Positions 1-7,799 of a DNA stretch of 18,049 nucleotides are shown one piece after another. The notes under the pieces were generated by a model. The model was not told where the DNA came from. It did no database searches and saw only the letters and a list, made by a program, of their open reading frames with translations. The DNA lies in assembly GCA_023396535.1 (NCBI GenBank), contig JAEWWD010000162.1, positions 1-18,049 of the forward strand. Direction: 5' to 3'. Positions within the stretch are counted from its first letter, which is position 1. Each line of letters starts with the position of its first letter. Made by a program: the position numbers and the translations under genes. This stretch comes from Bacillota bacterium (GTDB taxonomy: Bacteria > Bacillota > Clostridia > Christensenellales > CAG-138).

Positions 1-845
1 CGGAGCGGTATGGGGCAAAGAAGGCATTCGATACGCTCGGCGATCTGTATTCGGATAAGGACGTCGACGCGATTTATATCGCCAGCCCGAATTGCTGTCA
101 TTATGAGCAGGCAATGGGCGCTTTGACGCATGCAAAGCATGTGTTGGTGGAGAAACCCGCGGCGCCGAGCGAAGCAGAATTTATTTCCATGCTGCGGGCG
201 GCGGAAGAAAACGGCGTGTTGCTGTTGGAGGCTATGCGCCCGGCCTTTTCTCCCGGTATTGCGATGGTAAAGCGCTATATCGACGATATAGCGCCCGTAC
301 GTTACGCGAGAATAGCGTACTGTCAATATTCCTCGCGCTACGATGCGTTTAAGGAAGGGCGCGTACTGAACGCCTTCAATCCCGCATTGAAAAATGGCGC
401 GCTGATGGATATAGGGGTTTATTGCATCCATGTGCTTGCCACTCTTTTTGGCAAGCCGGACAGCGTACATGCGCGCTCCATGCTGCTAAGCAACGGACTG
501 GACGGGGCGGGTGCGGTGACGGCGACATATCCCGATCTGCTTGCACAGATGAGTTATTCCAAAATAAGCGATTCGCGTTCCAGCAGCGAGTTGCAGGGGG
601 AGCGCGGTACGCTTCTCATCGATGATATCTGCAATCCTAAAAAGCTTACGGTGTGGCCTCGCGGCGGAGAACCAACCGATATTGCCGTTCCGGTTACCGA
701 ATTTGGCATGGGGGCGGAAATTGACGCGTTCCTCCGCATGATAAAGAAGGGCGGCGCGAAGCCGTTCCAGCAGGATACCCGTGTTACACTCGGTATAATG
801 GACGAAGTCAGAGTACAAACCGGCATTACGTTTTGCAGCGTGTAG
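1..845 (+). CDS. Gfo/Idh/MocA family NAD(P)-dependent oxidoreductase, 5'-truncated by the window edge
   Basis: The reading frame is open from position 3 to the stop TAG at 843-845, giving 280 residues of a family usually near 330. The N-terminal nucleotide-binding GxGxxG segment therefore lies before the window; the ATG at 114 is internal, because conserved sequence (YGAKKAFDTLGDLYSD, then DAIYIASPN) precedes it. The hallmark EKP motif (HVLVEKPAA) follows, whose lysine is the family's catalytic or substrate-binding residue. Further on comes GALMDIGVYCIH, the usual D-x-G segment of the C-terminal alpha/beta domain. The Tyr in DIGVY resembles the dihydrodiol-dehydrogenase and glucose-fructose-oxidoreductase branches rather than the DxGxH inositol-dehydrogenase type. 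The enzyme is probably a cytoplasmic dehydrogenase or reductase of a sugar-like substrate; the substrate cannot be read from the sequence. Confidence 0.9.
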   Translation, partial: ERYGAKKAFDTLGDLYSDKDVDAIYIASPNCCHYEQAMGALTHAKHVLVEKPAAPSEAEFISMLRAAEENGVLLLEAMRPAFSPGIAMVKRYIDDIAPVRYARIAYCQYSSRYDAFKEGRVLNAFNPALKNGALMDIGVYCIHVLATLFGKPDSVHARSMLLSNGLDGAGAVTATYPDLLAQMSYSKISDSRSSSELQGERGTLLIDDICNPKKLTVWPRGGEPTDIAVPVTEFGMGAEIDAFLRMIKKGGAKPFQQDTRVTLGIMDEVRVQTGITFCSV

Positions 846-902
846 AGCTGCGCAGCAAGCTTTCTAATTCCGAATCAAAGCATAATCCGGAAATTTAATC
901 CG

Positions 903-939
903 TGCCCGGCCAGGCGGCAATACGCCAAGTGGTCGGGCA
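903..939 (+). terminator. Possible transcription terminator hairpin after the oxidoreductase gene
   Basis: TGCCCGGCC (903-911) pairs with GGTCGGGCA (931-939) with one G-U pair, and the inner GGCG and CGCC can extend the stem. Only a poor T-rich stretch follows, so this may be a weak or factor-assisted terminator. The rest of the 293-bp gap to the next gene is AT-rich and shows no other gene. Confidence 0.35.
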
Positions 940-1138
940 TCTTGCATATCATTAAGCCATTTATTCAGTCGGTAAAAATCGATATGCCAAAGTGATAACC
1001 AAACCCATATACAGGGCATATATATGATACTACAACGATTGCATGTATACGGCCGTACAAAACCCCTGGTCATAAGGGCGACGGGCAATATGTATCAGCC
1101 CAATCAGTGGCCGTCAATACGCAATTAGGAGGCTGATT

Positions 1139-2233
1139 ATGAGTAGATACATGTGGAATAACAATACGATGAATACAAATGCGGGAGCCCGCGGTTGCAG
1201 CAATGGACGTGGCCAGGGTTTCAGTAATACATCCAGTCAGAGAAGCGACCGCGGGTGCTGCTGTTGTTGTCGCGGTCCACGCGGTCCTCGAGGCCCAATA
1301 GGTCCCCGAGGCCCCGTAGGTCCGCGCGGCTTTATGGGTCCGCAGGGCATACAGGGCCCCATAGGTCCGCAGGGTATTCAAGGTCCGATCGGTCCGCAGG
1401 GACCCCAGGGACCCCGGGGCATCATCGGACCGACTGGTCCGCAGGGCATACAGGGACCTATCGGTCCGCAGGGTATTCAAGGCCCGATCGGTCCGCAGGG
1501 ACCACAGGGCATCATCGGACCGACTGGTCCGCAGGGCATACAGGGTCCCATCGGTCCACAGGGCATTCAAGGTCCGATCGGTCCGCAGGGACCGCAGGGC
1601 ATCATCGGACCGACTGGTCCGCAGGGCATACAGGGTCCCGCCGGCCCCGCGGGTGCAACAGGTCCTACCGGTCCTGCGGGCGCAGCGGGTGAGACCGGAC
1701 CTACTGGTCCCGCCGGCCCGACTGGACCCACCGGCCCGGCCGGCGCAGAGGGTGCAACAGGTCCTACTGGTCCTACCGGTCCCGAAGGCCCCACCGGCCC
1801 CGCTAGTCCGCCGCAGGATATCAGTGGGGTGCAGGTGCAACTCCAGGGAAGCTCCGGCGGTGTGATTCCGGATGGCGCGAACGTGCTGTTCGATACGCCG
1901 CTGAATCTCGTCAGCGCTGATATCACCTATGATGCCTTGACGGGCGTATTTACGTTCAGCGAGCCCGCCAACTACTTCGTAAGCTGGTGGGTGAACACGG
2001 ACGGCGCAGAGGCTGAGGTCAACGTGGAATTCACAATTGAAACATCGGGCGGCGCGGCAATTTCGGGGACTTCGCCCCAGCCGGTGACGACGATACAGTT
2101 ACAGGGTCAGGCGCTGCTCACTATAGGCTCAGTACCGACAACGATGTCGCTGGTTAACAATTCCGGCGCTCCGGTAAACTTCGGGATCAGCCCGGTGCAG
2201 GCCGATATCGTCATACTGCAGGTCACGCAGTAA
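1139..2233 (+). CDS. Collagen-like glycine-X-Y repeat protein with BclA-like C-terminal domain
   Basis: This is a 364-residue protein. The start ATG at 1139 has a perfect AGGAGG (1127-1132) six bases upstream. Residues 1-39 form a polar, Asn/Ser/Arg-rich head without a hydrophobic signal peptide. A run of five cysteines (40-44) comes next. Residues 46-222 are uninterrupted Gly-X-Y triplets, rich in GPQ, GPI, GIQ and GPT, that should fold as a collagen triple helix. Residues 226-364 are a beta-rich domain with the look of the TNF/C1q-like trimerising heads found in Bacillus BclA-type proteins. In that family the head forms trimers and the stalk makes hair-like filaments on spores or cells. The gene appears monocistronic and ends at the 2299-2320 terminator. 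Spore location is inference; a cell-surface role is equally possible. Confidence 0.9.
   Translation: MSRYMWNNNTMNTNAGARGCSNGRGQGFSNTSSQRSDRGCCCCCRGPRGPRGPIGPRGPVGPRGFMGPQGIQGPIGPQGIQGPIGPQGPQGPRGIIGPTGPQGIQGPIGPQGIQGPIGPQGPQGIIGPTGPQGIQGPIGPQGIQGPIGPQGPQGIIGPTGPQGIQGPAGPAGATGPTGPAGAAGETGPTGPAGPTGPTGPAGAEGATGPTGPTGPEGPTGPASPPQDISGVQVQLQGSSGGVIPDGANVLFDTPLNLVSADITYDALTGVFTFSEPANYFVSWWVNTDGAEAEVNVEFTIETSGGAAISGTSPQPVTTIQLQGQALLTIGSVPTTMSLVNNSGAPVNFGISPVQADIVILQVTQ
1427..1640 (+). repeat. 90-bp tandem repeat inside the collagen-like gene
   Basis: Two nearly identical 90-bp units (1427-1516 and 1517-1606) and a third partial copy from 1607 encode the ten-triplet block starting GPTGPQGIQGPI and ending GPQGPQGII. 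A shifted, older-looking copy lies just upstream (residues 67-96, carrying an extra GPR triplet). The copies differ mainly at synonymous third positions, for example ccc versus cca, which is typical of stalk-length variation by slippage or recombination. Confidence 0.85.
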
Positions 2234-2298
2234 CGGGAGGAGGAACGCGTATAGGGACAGCCTAACATACAAAAAAAGCCTTCTTTACAAAAGACAAA

Positions 2299-2320
2299 GG
2301 CTCCGGCTTACGCCGGAGCC
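2299..2320. terminator. Bidirectional intrinsic terminator between convergent genes
   Basis: GGCTCCGGC (2299-2307) and GCCGGAGCC (2312-2320) form a perfect 9-bp GC-rich stem with a TTAC loop. On the plus strand it is followed by CAATTTTCTATT. On the minus strand it is followed by T-rich sequence ending in a run of seven T (complement of the A-run near 2271-2277). It can end both the collagen-like transcript and the minus-strand GDPD operon. Confidence 0.8.
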
Positions 2321-2331
2321 CAATTTTCTAT

Positions 2332-3069
2332 TCAGGGATGAACTGACTTTACGACCGCAAGCGCGATATCCGGTTTATTGGTGATGATCGCTTCTACCCC
2401 GGCGTACGACAGGCTTTGCATGGCGGCCGGGTCGTTTACCGTCCATGTATGCACTGCGATACCGTTTTCATGGCATTTTCGAACGAGATTTGGCTGCCGA
2501 AGTATCGCCATATAGTTGGGATGAACGGCATTTGCCCGCATACGGACGGCATCCCGCCAGGGCTTTTTCGGAACGCCGCTATATAGGAGGCCGATGTTTG
2601 CCTTTGGATCCAAGGCGCGTATATAAGGCAGTACGTCATGGTTGAATGATGAATACAGTATTCTGCCCTGCATATTCATTTCTCGTTCAAGTGCGGTCAG
2701 CTTGTCCCATATGCCCCAGTACATGACGACGTCGCATTTGATTTCCACATTCAGGCTTAATCCAGTTGGCCCGATGAGCTGATACACCTCCGGCAGGGTA
2801 GGGACGCTTGTCCCTGTATATTCCGTGAATCCGTTTGAAAAATCCAGCTTTTTAAGCTGCTCCAGCGTCATATCCGCAATTGCGCCCGTGCCGTTGGAAG
2901 TGCGGTCAACGGTTTCATCGTGGATCACGACAAGTTCGCCGTCGAGGCTCATATGAACGTCGAGCTCAATGCCGTCGGAGCCCATTTGTATTGCTTTTTC
3001 AAATGCGGGCAATGTATTTTCGGGCGCATATGCGCTTGCGCCCCTGTGTGCCCATACCAATGTGGCCAT
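2332..3069 (-). CDS. ugpQ: Glycerophosphodiester phosphodiesterase
   Basis: This 245-residue enzyme should hydrolyse glycerophosphodiesters to glycerol-3-phosphate and the free alcohol. It is a single GDPD TIM-barrel domain with the full family signature: H8-R9 (AHRGAS), E17-N18-T19, the metal-binding pair in ELDVH (E35, D37), H50-D51 (catalytic IHDETVDRT), LNVEIK (E109, K111), HTWTVN (207-212) and the terminal ITNKPD. Length is normal for the small cytoplasmic class, and there is no signal peptide or membrane segment. It is the last gene of a five-gene operon, 19 bp downstream of the HD-GYP gene, and its stop lies just before the terminator at 2299-2320. The gene symbol is by family resemblance only. 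Confidence 0.93.
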   Translation of the reverse strand: MATLVWAHRGASAYAPENTLPAFEKAIQMGSDGIELDVHMSLDGELVVIHDETVDRTSNGTGAIADMTLEQLKKLDFSNGFTEYTGTSVPTLPEVYQLIGPTGLSLNVEIKCDVVMYWGIWDKLTALEREMNMQGRILYSSFNHDVLPYIRALDPKANIGLLYSGVPKKPWRDAVRMRANAVHPNYMAILRQPNLVRKCHENGIAVHTWTVNDPAAMQSLSYAGVEAIITNKPDIALAVVKSVHP

Positions 3070-3088
3070 TTGCGTGCCTCATCCTAAA

Positions 3089-5602
3089 TCAATAGCTGAC
3101 GATTTTAATCTGCTCGTTTTCGACCATGGACACGAACAGCAATCCCAACTCAGGATCAAACTGCTTGCCCAGATTGCTGCGAATCTCGTTGAGCGCGGAT
3201 TCCAATGGCATTACCTCTTTATAGGAGCGGCGTGAAATCATCGCATCGAATGAATCGACAATATTCAAACAGCGAGCGCCTATGGGGATGGCTTCTCCGG
3301 CAATACCGCGCGGATATCCCTTGCCGTCGAAACGTTCGTGGTGGGAGAGCACGACGGGAATGACATAATCCAGCGAAGGCAGGTGGCGGATCATTTCTAT
3401 GGATCTCTCCACATGCTGCCGCATAATTTTAAATTCTTCAGGCGTCAGCTTGCCTTCCTTTGTCAATATGGAATCGGGTATGCCGATCTTGCCGATATCG
3501 TGCAATAGCCCCGCCTGACGGATGATCTCCACATGCTCTTCACTCAGGCCCGCCGCCGACGCAAGCTGCGCGGCATAGGAGGAAACGCACTGCGAGTGGC
3601 TGAATGTATAATGATCCTTTGCGTCTATGGCGGCGGTAAGCGCGTAGATGGTGGAGGTATACTCCTGCACGATGGAGGCCTTGCTCTTAACCGTTGTAGG
3701 ATCATCCGCGCTTGTGGTGCGCGTATAGGTCATAATGCGGTTCTTTCCGTTCTTTTTCACAGTATAGACGGCAAGATTGGCGTAGGACAACAACTGATCC
3801 GGGTTGGCGGCGGAGGTAGGATACGCGCAAATCCCCGCGGAGAAAGTAAGGAATTTTTGGGTGGAGCCGTTGACCTGATCAAGATATTCCTTGAACTTCT
3901 CCTGAACGCGCGTTGCAATATCCTCGGCTGCCGAAGCTCCGCAGAACGGCAGTATGACTGCAAATTCCTTTCCGCCGTAGCGGGCAACGGTGCCGCGGTT
4001 GCCGATAACCGTCTGCAGTATCTGCGCGAAGTGCTGCAGAATAAGGTCGCCTTCGCCGCTCCCGTACAGTTCGTTATACAGGCGAAAATCGTCCAGATTA
4101 AACAGTATGACCGCCATGGAGTGCGAGCGTGAACGCTGAAAATCCCCTTCAAGCTGTTTGTTGAAAAAGCGTCGATTGTACAGGCCGGTCAGTGAATCGC
4201 GCAGAGCCTCGCGATGTATGGTTTCATAAAGGTTGGCGTTCTTCACGGCGATGGATACTATGGAAACGACAGATTCGAGGAAGTTAATCTCATCATAGGT
4301 ATAGCTGCGCCGGTTGATTTTCTCGGATAGGAACGTAAGGCCCACCAGCGCTTCATCGCACTTGATGGGCAGTATCAGCATGGCGCCGAGGCTTTGCAGC
4401 GTTTGTTTCTCGATTTCCCACATGGAGCGGAAATGCGTTGTCTGCATGAACTCGCTGTACAGTATGGCGCGGTTGTTTTCCTGCATCCAACGCACAAGAG
4501 AATTATCGTCGCCCAGCGTAAATCGTTTGTTCAGACTGCTGTAATCCGCCATGGAACGGTAACAATGGTCCTCCGGCGCATGCAGACAAACGTGAATCTG
4601 TACGGCGGGTATTGTATCGCGAAGGAAATCCATGTAGGTCACGACGATTTCATTTAATTGAAGCGTTTTGTTGATGGCAAGCGAGAATGTCCTAAGCTTG
4701 TTTTCCCGCTCGATTTGATCCTTTACAAACATTGCCCTATGCAGGGTGTTTAGCAGGCTGAAAATTAATATCGCAAACAGCGAGAACAGTATGGAGATTG
4801 CCATAGACCGGTAGTTCGCGTATTCTCCAAGAGAACGCGCAAAAAACTGGTCCACGTCGTTAAACATCGAAATCAGTATAAACGTTGTAATGACAACGCT
4901 GATCAGGTAGGTAGAACCCTTGGAAGTGATCTGGCTCAGCGCGTATACGCGCTTTTTATACAGCGCGTAATAGATGCAGATTGCATGCAGGGAAACTGCC
5001 AGCGTATCGATTGGTAATGTACCGGTGGTAAATGTAAGATCCACCCCGATGCCAACGAACATGATAACGACGCCAAGTATCAGCGGTCGGAATTGAGATA
5101 TATGCAGATTGCCGTTCTTCACATTTTTTGACATGAGACGGCCGGCCGACAGGAATATGAGGACAGCTACGACCAGCGGAAGTATGGAGGCGGTATGGGC
5201 GGTGTAATGCAGTACGCGCTGTCCGTTTTCCACCTCGATGACCGGGTGGGACATAAATACGTCAAGCAGATTGAGCACGACGAGCAAAATCGTCAAAACG
5301 CCCCAAAGTATTTTCAAAAACGTACTGCGCTCGTTTGTATACGTACAGGCCAAAAGATAATACAGATACGGCACCAGACATATGCCTGATACGGAAATCT
5401 GCCACCAGAAAAACGTTCCGGGATACAGTTCCACGCGCGCAAAATAGGACCCGCACGTCCACATGACAAAGGAGACGAGAAGGGCCATGAAGGAATAGAT
5501 GACGGCGTTTTTCTTCGCGGTCAGCAGCGTAAAGAAGAGAAAAACGTTACATAACAGCGAAATAAACGGTATCAGGCTGAATACGAGGTCCCTTATCTGC
5601 AA
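3089..5602 (-). CDS. Membrane 7TM-GAF-GGDEF-HD-GYP cyclic-di-GMP signalling protein
   Basis: This 837-residue protein starts at a TTG that overlaps the end of the GH3-like gene by 10 nt; no upstream in-frame ATG was seen. Residues 5-285 hold about seven or eight hydrophobic helices like the 7TM input domain of some histidine kinases. Residues 300-455 look like a GAF domain. Residues 466-625 are a GGDEF domain whose signature reads RYGGKEF (541-547) and whose first metal Asp is Asn in FNLDDF (N502). No RxxD inhibitory site is visible. Residues 640-830 form an HD-GYP domain with HDIGK (701-705), HHERFDG (754-760) and GYP (762-764), all intact. In the HD-GYP family this is a metal-dependent cyclic-di-GMP phosphodiesterase. 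The likely reading is a membrane sensor that breaks down cyclic-di-GMP, with the GGDEF part acting as a GTP-binding or regulatory relic. Confidence 0.9.
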   Translation of the reverse strand: MQIRDLVFSLIPFISLLCNVFLFFTLLTAKKNAVIYSFMALLVSFVMWTCGSYFARVELYPGTFFWWQISVSGICLVPYLYYLLACTYTNERSTFLKILWGVLTILLVVLNLLDVFMSHPVIEVENGQRVLHYTAHTASILPLVVAVLIFLSAGRLMSKNVKNGNLHISQFRPLILGVVIMFVGIGVDLTFTTGTLPIDTLAVSLHAICIYYALYKKRVYALSQITSKGSTYLISVVITTFILISMFNDVDQFFARSLGEYANYRSMAISILFSLFAILIFSLLNTLHRAMFVKDQIERENKLRTFSLAINKTLQLNEIVVTYMDFLRDTIPAVQIHVCLHAPEDHCYRSMADYSSLNKRFTLGDDNSLVRWMQENNRAILYSEFMQTTHFRSMWEIEKQTLQSLGAMLILPIKCDEALVGLTFLSEKINRRSYTYDEINFLESVVSIVSIAVKNANLYETIHREALRDSLTGLYNRRFFNKQLEGDFQRSRSHSMAVILFNLDDFRLYNELYGSGEGDLILQHFAQILQTVIGNRGTVARYGGKEFAVILPFCGASAAEDIATRVQEKFKEYLDQVNGSTQKFLTFSAGICAYPTSAANPDQLLSYANLAVYTVKKNGKNRIMTYTRTTSADDPTTVKSKASIVQEYTSTIYALTAAIDAKDHYTFSHSQCVSSYAAQLASAAGLSEEHVEIIRQAGLLHDIGKIGIPDSILTKEGKLTPEEFKIMRQHVERSIEMIRHLPSLDYVIPVVLSHHERFDGKGYPRGIAGEAIPIGARCLNIVDSFDAMISRRSYKEVMPLESALNEIRSNLGKQFDPELGLLFVSMVENEQIKIVSY

Positions 5603-7224
5603 AAGCCAGCACCCCCCCGGCCCTGATCCCCCTTCTGGAGATACAGCAGGTTGATAATATCCTGCTGCGGCGGGTTAATTCTGCGCAGACGCTGCTTATA
5701 TACCTTTTCAAAGGACTCTATGGTACCGCGCGTAAGCAGCGTGATCTGCAGCGGCTCAATGCCGAGCATGCGCCTGAGATCGTCATAATCGTGATCAAAG
5801 TGACGGAAATAGATTCCTATGTGGTCACGGATAAGCTGCTGGTTGGCAGGACCTCCGCTGGCGGCTGTCTCATCCATTTCCACGAACATATGCATGAAGG
5901 ATCGCTTTTGATCGTCATATTGCTTGCGGGCTACCCAATCGGCGATGGGCAGCCGGGAGACTTCGATGACCTTATTGATGGCGCGCTCTGTTATGCGCGT
6001 AAATCCGGCGATGTCTATAACGGTGGGTATGCGGTCGATATATTCGAACTGAGGAAGATTTATCCCGTCCTGTTCATTATGCAGGCGTATACACCGGTAC
6101 ATATCCCCCACCCGGTACCGCATGAAGGAACCGCCCTTGAGCACGGTGACCACAAGTTCGTAATTTTCGTTTGCGACCAGCTCGTCCATCAGGAAGGTGC
6201 GCGGAACATACGCAGGTTCATCGAAGCTTCGAAGCATTTCGTTTTCCGGAATGAATTCGTAAAAACACGCGTCCGGGAAGAATACCAGGCCGTTTTTACT
6301 CCATGTTTCCGTTGCAATACAGGTAGGCTCCGTACCGCCGGATATTTCCAGGGGCCGAACGCCCCATGCGCGCTCCAGATCATCTTTGAAAAGGGAGGTA
6401 TCCGTTCCCACGCATACGAAACCGTTCAGCCGGAATATATCCGCGGGGCGTATCGGCGTGCCGTCGCGGCGGCTTTTGTATTTAGCCGCGAGTATCCGGA
6501 ACAGCATACGGGGATGTACGAACCCCCTTTTTGATTTTTCCGCGCCGACCGTATGGCTCAGGCTGAAATTCTTGGTGATGGCGTATATGATACTGCTCAT
6601 GCCAAAAAACATATCGATGCCGCGTTCCATGCTCTGCCGAAAACCTACGCGGTTTTGCTCCGCAAAGGACATTTTCCGCGCCTCGCGGATGGAGGGCAGA
6701 AACTGGAGGTCTATTTCCGGCATAAACAACAACGGAAACAACCCTGTCGCATAAGGCAAAGGGGCAAGTCCGTACAGCGCACGCTGGCCGGATTGGATGC
6801 GGAATTTTCCTCGCTCAGTGGAACAAACAAGAATAAGCGCCGCAAGAAGGTTGTTCTTGGAAACCGTCAGCATTTCTTCCGTGTACGGTGCGACCTTAAC
6901 GGGACGGTTGCCGCTTTCCCACGTGGTTTCCAGCCAGACCACGGGCGGTGCCGGGAGCATATCCTCCTTTTTCGCAAGGAGAATATCGGCGTAATCTTCA
7001 TAAGTTGTCAGGGGAACGGTTTTTCTGAACTCCGTTATTGTGGAGGGAATCTTGTTCTTCAGTATGCGTTTGCCAAGCTCGCATTTGGAAAACAAAGCAA
7101 TTTGCTCCTCAAGCAGCCGGAATTGAATTTGCATGTACTGCTCAAGCGAAATATCCAGAAATCCGCAGTATTTTTCCCAAACCTGCTCAGAACTGAGTTC
7201 CTTGAGCTCCTGCTTGAACGACAT
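5593..7224 (-). CDS. GH3-like acyl-acid adenylating/amido synthetase homologue
   Basis: This 543-residue protein starts at the ATG at 7224, which has GGGGGGAGGG about 7 nt upstream. A TTG 18 nt further up is in frame but lies against the ribosome binding site. The fold is recognised from F-R-K-T-V-P-L-T-T-Y-E-D-Y (about 66-78), the degenerate nucleotide motif region TTWESGNRPVKVAPYT (about 100-115), SGGTEP (295-300) in place of the YASSE motif, and an intact RYRVGD (369-374). GH3 proteins belong to the ANL superfamily and adenylate a carboxylate, then often transfer it to an amine. Here the first motif departs from SSGTTxGxxK, so activity and substrate are open. It is the third gene of the DegV operon. 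Its 3' end overlaps the HD-GYP start, and the C-terminal 20 residues are Gly-rich and probably disordered. Confidence 0.8.
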   Translation of the reverse strand: MSFKQELKELSSEQVWEKYCGFLDISLEQYMQIQFRLLEEQIALFSKCELGKRILKNKIPSTITEFRKTVPLTTYEDYADILLAKKEDMLPAPPVVWLETTWESGNRPVKVAPYTEEMLTVSKNNLLAALILVCSTERGKFRIQSGQRALYGLAPLPYATGLFPLLFMPEIDLQFLPSIREARKMSFAEQNRVGFRQSMERGIDMFFGMSSIIYAITKNFSLSHTVGAEKSKRGFVHPRMLFRILAAKYKSRRDGTPIRPADIFRLNGFVCVGTDTSLFKDDLERAWGVRPLEISGGTEPTCIATETWSKNGLVFFPDACFYEFIPENEMLRSFDEPAYVPRTFLMDELVANENYELVVTVLKGGSFMRYRVGDMYRCIRLHNEQDGINLPQFEYIDRIPTVIDIAGFTRITERAINKVIEVSRLPIADWVARKQYDDQKRSFMHMFVEMDETAASGGPANQQLIRDHIGIYFRHFDHDYDDLRRMLGIEPLQITLLTRGTIESFEKVYKQRLRRINPPQQDIINLLYLQKGDQGRGGAGFCR

Positions 7225-7253
7225 GCAAATCCCTCCCCCCAAACAGCGCTATG

Positions 7254-7799
7254 CTATCTTTTCAGGCAGTTCCGTATGCTGCGCCATGTTGGCAATAGAA
7301 ACGGAACGGACTGCTGATAAAAACTGTAGTTGTTAATATATTTCGGAAATAAATAGCGATCCTGAACCCAAATATATACAAAATTCAGTATGGGGAACAC
7401 GATCGCCGCAGCGAGCATTTCTTTACTGGGGGCATAGAGCCACAAAAACCAGTATAGAAAAACGAAACACCATCCGCCGGGATGACGGCAAAGCGCATAT
7501 GGACCCGCGCTGCATACCTCAAGCCGTTCCGTCCCCGCATATGTTTTGTTTGCGGGCAATGCCGCAAACAAAACATACAACAGTGTAAACAACCAGACGA
7601 CGGCAACAATGCCTGAGAGGGACCGCCACAACGGTCGTTCCGGAAACGCCGTGGATAACACCATCATTCCGGTTGAGCCCGCAAGCAGCAATGCTCCCAG
7701 AATAAACATGGGGGTTGCATTGCGCCTGCCTTGGGCCTTCAGGATATCAAACAAAAGGAAGAACACGAAAGACGCAATGCCCGGCAGCAACCAGATCAT
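7254..7799 (-). CDS. Isoprenylcysteine carboxyl methyltransferase (ICMT)-like membrane protein
   Basis: This 181-residue protein has about five hydrophobic segments (roughly 1-20, 30-50, 60-80, 108-125, 127-146). The C-terminal half carries GPYALCRHPGG (99-109), QDRYLFPKY (146-154) and VPFLLPTW (165-172). These match the layout of the ICMT/PEMT-like family, where GPY-x-x-x-RHP and a following acidic residue before the Y-x-x-Y/VP-x-x-P segment build the SAM and substrate pocket. The usual Glu is Asp here (D147) and the usual Tyr after RHP is Gly. Bacterial members methylate lipids or small lipophilic acids; the substrate is unknown. The start ATG at 7799 overlaps the DegV stop (ATGA), and no Shine-Dalgarno is obvious, so translational coupling is likely. 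Confidence 0.7.
   Translation of the reverse strand: MIWLLPGIASFVFFLLFDILKAQGRRNATPMFILGALLLAGSTGMMVLSTAFPERPLWRSLSGIVAVVWLFTLLYVLFAALPANKTYAGTERLEVCSAGPYALCRHPGGWCFVFLYWFLWLYAPSKEMLAAAIVFPILNFVYIWVQDRYLFPKYINNYSFYQQSVPFLLPTWRSIRNCLKR

Noticed and set aside
1000..1100. CATA-containing strings upstream of the collagen-like gene as a sporulation sigma (E/K) promoter
   Set aside because: Several CATA motifs occur, but none has a well-spaced partner box, so no promoter could be assigned.
1255..1692. Second plus-strand frame overlapping the collagen repeats
   Set aside because: It is an out-of-frame reading of the 90-bp repeat, of low complexity, without a ribosome binding site.
1070..1840. Minus-strand frame of 256 codons opposite the collagen-like gene, rich in Arg, Thr, Leu and Ser repeats
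   Set aside because: It is a shadow of the Gly-X-Y repeat read in the other direction; repeats keep all frames open. No ribosome binding site and no family likeness.
5791..7317. Plus-strand frames of about 250 codons opposite the GH3-like gene
   Set aside because: They are antisense to a gene with recognised motifs and good ribosome binding site, lack any domain, and span gene boundaries.
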